Shown here: positions 13,645 to 13,727 of the stretch, in pieces
Layout: each line of letters begins with the position of its first letter
Position numbering within the stretch: the first letter of the stretch is position 1
NCBI GenBank assembly: GCA_964362515.1
Contig: CAYIEP010000009.1
Coordinates: 1-13,727 of the forward strand
Reading direction: 5' to 3'
Origin: CAYIEP01 sp964362515
GTDB taxonomy: Bacteria > Patescibacteriota > Minisyncoccia > UBA6257 > UBA9933
DNA: 13,727 bases
Made by a program: the position numbers and the translations under genes
Notes under the pieces: generated by a model
The model's input: only the letters and a program-made list of their open reading frames with translations
Told to the model about the DNA's origin: nothing
The model's database searches: none

Positions 13645-13727
13645 TTTGCTTAAGAGTCCGTCAGCTGACGGATCTACCAACTGAGCTATGGGCGGATAAT
13701 AATTTATATTTTACCTTATTAACATAC
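13645..13727 (-). pseudogene. Partial tRNA-Lys copy interrupted by a 16-base palindrome
   Basis: On the minus strand this copy has the same promoter and tRNA 5' end as the true tRNA-Lys (13727-13673), then a 16-base palindrome where the intact gene has eight bases (GCAGTTGC), then CTCTTAAGCAAA (13656-13645), identical to the anticodon loop and 3' anticodon stem of the real gene. After that the match ends, so the T arm and acceptor 3' strand are missing. It cannot form a tRNA. The duplicate promoter could transcribe it, with the palindrome forming a hairpin. The repeat runs exactly to the window edge, so more may lie beyond. Confidence 0.75.
13657..13672. repeat. Perfect 16-base palindrome
   Basis: TCCGTCAGCTGACGGA is identical on both strands, with no loop. 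It replaces the 3' part of the D arm and 5' anticodon stem in the partial tRNA-Lys copy. It is GC-richer than its surroundings, which suggests an inserted or separately maintained element such as a binding site or a dispersed palindromic repeat. Confidence 0.9.

Noticed and set aside
1..13727. CRISPR array, insertion sequence, integrase, toxin-antitoxin or phage genes
   Set aside because: No spaced repeats, transposase, recombinase or toxin-like pair is visible on either strand; the only repeats are those listed.

Overview
The window looks like a piece of a small-genome, AT-rich bacterium of the Candidate Phyla Radiation (Patescibacteria, perhaps Parcubacteria). I infer this from gene content and style, not from a marker gene. 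The proteins are short or divergent versions of core families. Genes are packed with gaps of 0 to 20 bases, several promoters sit almost on the start codon, and Shine-Dalgarno sequences are largely absent. No phage, transposon, CRISPR or toxin cassette is visible.

Layout. Bases 1-43 are probably the tail of a protein entering from the left. Two tandem paralogues of the alkaline phosphatase/sulfatase superfamily (116-3033) follow, each anchored by one N-terminal membrane segment. Next come a promoter and tRNA-Leu(CAG) (3132-3216), then a tight plus-strand run: RNase J, an M16 zinc peptidase, an AI-2E/PerM-family membrane protein and enolase (3271-8513). Enolase converges on phosphoglycerate mutase (gpmI, minus strand, 8529-10088), so two consecutive glycolytic steps sit tail to tail. 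Divergent from gpmI is RNase Y (10220-11743), then an HU-type DNA-binding protein with a clear promoter and a bidirectional terminator. The right end is on the minus strand: tRNA-Lys(CTT), an unannotated 49-residue membrane peptide, tRNA-Gly(GCC), an ECF-type sigma factor and a membrane protein that is its likely partner or anti-sigma factor.

Functional reading. RNase J, enolase and RNase Y, three partners of the Bacillus-type RNA degradosome, lie within 8.5 kb, and gpmI adds the step before enolase. Other signals are a His-to-Asn change at a conserved metal ligand of RNase Y, threonine instead of cysteine at the nucleophile site of both 'sulfatases' plus a shared CxxC motif, an abrupt change in Arg and Ile codon choice at the RNase J/M16 junction, and a 55-base direct repeat at the right edge that duplicates the tRNA-Lys 5' half and its promoter around a perfect 16-base palindrome.

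I do not see a wholly new multi-gene system. The best leads are the RNase/glycolysis cluster with its altered RNase Y, the tandem phosphatase-like pair, and the tRNA-Lys tandem duplication, which may be partly an assembly effect.
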